In this document: piece by piece, positions 59,769 to 59,867 of the stretch | Layout of the letters: each line of letters begins with the position of its first letter | Position numbering within the stretch: the first letter of the stretch is position 1 | Assembly (NCBI RefSeq): GCF_001643235.1 | Contig: NZ_LQWY01000019.1 | Coordinates: 1-59,867, forward strand | Direction: 5' to 3' | From: Domibacillus aminovorans | Lineage (GTDB): Bacteria; Bacillota; Bacilli; Bacillales; Domibacillaceae | DNA length: 59,867 bases | Program-made: the position numbers and the translations under genes | The notes under the pieces: model-generated | The model's input: only the letters and a program-made list of their open reading frames with translations | Told to the model about the DNA's origin: nothing | The model's database searches: none

Positions 59769-59867
59769 ACATTATGAACATTATGTTTACCTTCTGTAGC
59801 TTTGTAAAAAAGATTAATCATTTATATTGAACTACCCACCACTTATCGATCTTACGATCTGATTGAA

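Larger units (their letters stand above)
59395..59867. other. Terminal intergenic region with nested left ends L9 and L10
   Basis: Bases 59395-59569 are unrecognised. 59570-59631 is homologous to 36436-36493. L9 and L10 follow. No gene to the window end. Confidence 0.5.

Overview
The window is low-GC Bacillota DNA, most likely from a Lysinibacillus/Solibacillus-like member of the Bacillales. This is inferred from codon use, strong AAGGAGG-type ribosome binding sites, and families such as YpbS-like DUF2533, YxeA, GbsR, Fur boxes and a Bce/Yxd-like ABC module. There are no rRNA or tRNA genes and no CRISPR array. The region is accessory in character: transporters paired with TetR, LysR, AraC or WYL regulators, many gene fragments, and many dispersed repeats. 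No intact transposase is encoded.

Layout. 1-1400: remnants of an FGGY sugar kinase and a ketose 3-epimerase, then a GbsR-type repressor. 1798-9826: a nine-kilobase catabolic operon with a Ugp/Mal-type ABC importer, an alkaline-phosphatase-superfamily phosphodiesterase, a PhnX-like HAD hydrolase, a TIM-barrel isomerase and a 2-hydroxyacid dehydrogenase. 10.1-19.2 kb: MATE pump, DegV, VOC protein, lmrAB-like drug exporter with its TetR repressor and operator, GrpB, and an orphan TetR. 19.99-24.4 kb: an unusual chaperone-like operon made of a GrpE-like protein, a 1061-residue Hsp70-like ATPase with an N-terminal lipoyl-like domain, and a broken third gene. 25.2-27.7 kb: two decayed, Fur-box-linked siderophore genes. 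28.4-33.1 kb: TetR with twin operators, a stand-alone dihydrolipoyl dehydrogenase, a decayed DMT exporter, and a TehA/SLAC1-type transporter with LysR. 33.4-40.2 kb: a head-to-tail series of cargo modules (LysR+MFS; MBL hydrolase; ECF sigma+MBL hydrolase). 40.3-48.5 kb: L,D-transpeptidase, MazG, LysR/MFS, a GC-rich alpha/beta hydrolase, and small proteins. 48.5-53.9 kb: a Yxd/Bce-like ABC transporter, YxeA and a convergent two-component system, with a response-regulator-like direct repeat at the ABC promoter. 54-59.8 kb: WYL regulator/SDR, AraC, DUF2533, a membrane protein, and more repeat ends.

The most striking structure is a family of transposon-like ends that lack any transposase in the window. 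Left-type ends carry up to three spaced sites related to TTTATAAAAAAGTTTGATCA. Right-type ends carry two or three contiguous copies at about 20-bp period. Every terminus recognised is TGT...ACA, placed 17 bases before the first GTTTGAT-like core. One element (37691-40170) has a perfect 5-bp target duplication, ACATG. This is the architecture of Tn7/Tn552-superfamily ends, yet the elements carry only host-type cargo. All recognised ends point the same way, so the modules look like a cassette train. The left ends contain a terminator-like hairpin whose arms covary between copies. A second subfamily uses a GTTGTTTA core.

Functionally the region reads as a collection point for detoxification, efflux, nutrient uptake and stress genes, much of it decaying. 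All assignments rest on reading the sequence and on remembered family features; no database search was run.
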